A stretch of 5,736 nt of DNA from Candidatus Cloacimonadota bacterium (GTDB lineage Bacteria > Cloacimonadota > Cloacimonadia > Cloacimonadales > TCS61). The notes beneath the pieces were generated by a model. That model saw nothing but the letters and a program-made list of their open reading frames with translations. It ran no database searches and was not told the origin of the DNA. The translations under genes were made by a program, and so were the position numbers. This document shows positions 5,065-5,736 of this stretch, piece after piece (position 1 is the first letter of the stretch; each line of letters opens with the position of its first letter). The stretch is from the NCBI GenBank assembly GCA_023133395.1, contig JAGLWO010000056.1:1-5736 (forward strand). The letters are read 5' to 3'.

Positions 5065-5736
5065 ATGAATCAACAAAAACAAAAAATAAAACTTCGGAAG
5101 TTTCAAAAACTTCCGAAATTTACTTCAATGAAATACAAATATCACCTGTTAGCTTTTTCAGCGATCTTCTTCTGGGGAATTTCACTGCTTTCCACACGCA
5201 TTCTGCTCGATAGCGGTTTCACACCCAATAACATAACTTTCTTACGCTTCCTGATAGCAGGAAGTATAATTTTCTTTTTCCTAAAAAATAAGAAAAAAAC
5301 TAAAATAGAAAAAAGGGACAGGAAATATTTTTACTTAACTGCTCTTTGCGGAGTTACTTTATTCTATTATTTTGAAAATACCGGATTAAAATTCACAACT
5401 GTTTCCAATACTGCTCTCATCACCGCCACAATTCCGCTTTTCACATTGCTTATCGCTTTTTTCCTTTTCAAGAAAAAACTGTTCTGGCAGAATCTAATTG
5501 GAATTCCACTTGGTCTGGGTGGAACTTTTATCCTGTTCTACAAAGATATTATCGAATCTGGAGTCTACCTTAAAGGTGATATTTTCGTATTCGGCTCTGT
5601 GATAATGTGGACGTTCTATTCTTTTGTTTATAAAAAGATAATGTACAAATATGATGTTACTTTTTTTACTTATAAGGTTTTTTTGTATGGTGTGATATTT
5701 CTTATTCCTGTTATGATATTTGAATACAAATCTTTT
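5065..5736 (+). CDS. EamA/DMT-superfamily transporter, 3'-truncated by window edge
   Basis: The frame stays open for 224 codons to the right edge. It encodes an inner-membrane drug/metabolite-type carrier; the substrate cannot be told. Hydrophobic segments lie at about 28-48, 56-73, 88-104, 115-135, 143-159 and 171-188, with a seventh starting near 199, so the first EamA half (residues ~27-160) is complete and the second is cut. Family-like features are FFWGISLLSTR (35-45), LRFLIAG (60-66) and the TM4 run TALITATIPLFTLL (116-129) followed by FKKKL, where many relatives have an acidic residue (KEKL-like). Start choice is uncertain: 5065 has an AAGG site but adds a basic 21-residue leader (MNQQKQKIKLRKFQKLPKFT) partly encoded by a perfect hairpin, whereas Met22 (base 5128) is where EamA proteins usually begin. 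It is transcribed divergently from the TIR-like gene. Confidence 0.88.
   Translation, partial: MNQQKQKIKLRKFQKLPKFTSMKYKYHLLAFSAIFFWGISLLSTRILLDSGFTPNNITFLRFLIAGSIIFFFLKNKKKTKIEKRDRKYFYLTALCGVTLFYYFENTGLKFTTVSNTALITATIPLFTLLIAFFLFKKKLFWQNLIGIPLGLGGTFILFYKDIIESGVYLKGDIFVFGSVIMWTFYSFVYKKIMYKYDVTFFTYKVFLYGVIFLIPVMIFEYKSF
5093..5117. repeat. Perfect 11-bp inverted repeat with 3-nt loop at start of transporter gene
   Basis: TTCGGAAGTTT (5093-5103), loop CAA, AAACTTCCGAA (5107-5117). After one mismatch (5092/5118) three more A-T pairs (5089-5091 with 5119-5121) extend the stem. Read leftward, the stem is followed by a T-rich tract covering 5068-5090, the shape of an intrinsic terminator pointing away from the transporter. 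Read rightward, it ends ten nt before the alternative ATG at 5128. It may be a dispersed palindromic repeat, an antisense terminator, or a translation-controlling hairpin. Confidence 0.6.

Overview
The window looks like an AT-rich chromosomal segment from a Gram-negative bacterium. A housekeeping gene and a transporter gene at the two ends flank an accessory block of three leftward genes. The lipoprotein, the 'DGGYI.TG...WLIKTD..G..EW' propeller repeats and the style of intergenic hairpin repeats remind me of the Cloacimonadota and related FCB-superphylum lineages known mostly from metagenomes. That assignment is an impression, not a result.

Layout from left to right. At 1-1614 (+) lies the C-terminal ~90% of lepA (elongation factor 4); its P-loop and switch I are cut off by the window edge. 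Bases 1615-1742 separate two convergent genes and hold two REP-like elements: a CGC motif with an exact 9-base period, and a stem-loop. At 1743-2888 (-) is a pentapeptide-repeat protein fused to a two-TM, K+-type pore domain (filter TVGYGD). At 2996-4066 (-) is a lipoprotein with seven repeats, best read as a seven-bladed beta-propeller. At 4103-4870 (-) is a protein with a C-terminal TIR-like domain of the CAP12/Pycsar-effector type (COG4271-like). Bases 4871-5064 are a divergent promoter region. At 5065-5736 (+) is the first ~224 codons of an EamA/DMT-type transporter that runs off the right edge.

The leftward order is TIR-like gene, lipoprotein, channel, with gaps of 36 and 107 nt. The first two could be co-transcribed. 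The channel follows a 16-bp perfect palindrome and may have its own control. The TIR-like gene is about 45-58% G+C in the lines I counted, against roughly 17-42% in sampled lines of the other genes, which suggests separate, recent acquisition. TIR-like NADases are known antiphage effectors, so a defence role for this gene is plausible. Nothing in the sequence proves that the lipoprotein and channel belong to the same system.

No tRNA, rRNA, CRISPR array, transposase or integrase was seen. No gene-free stretch exceeds 300 bases.
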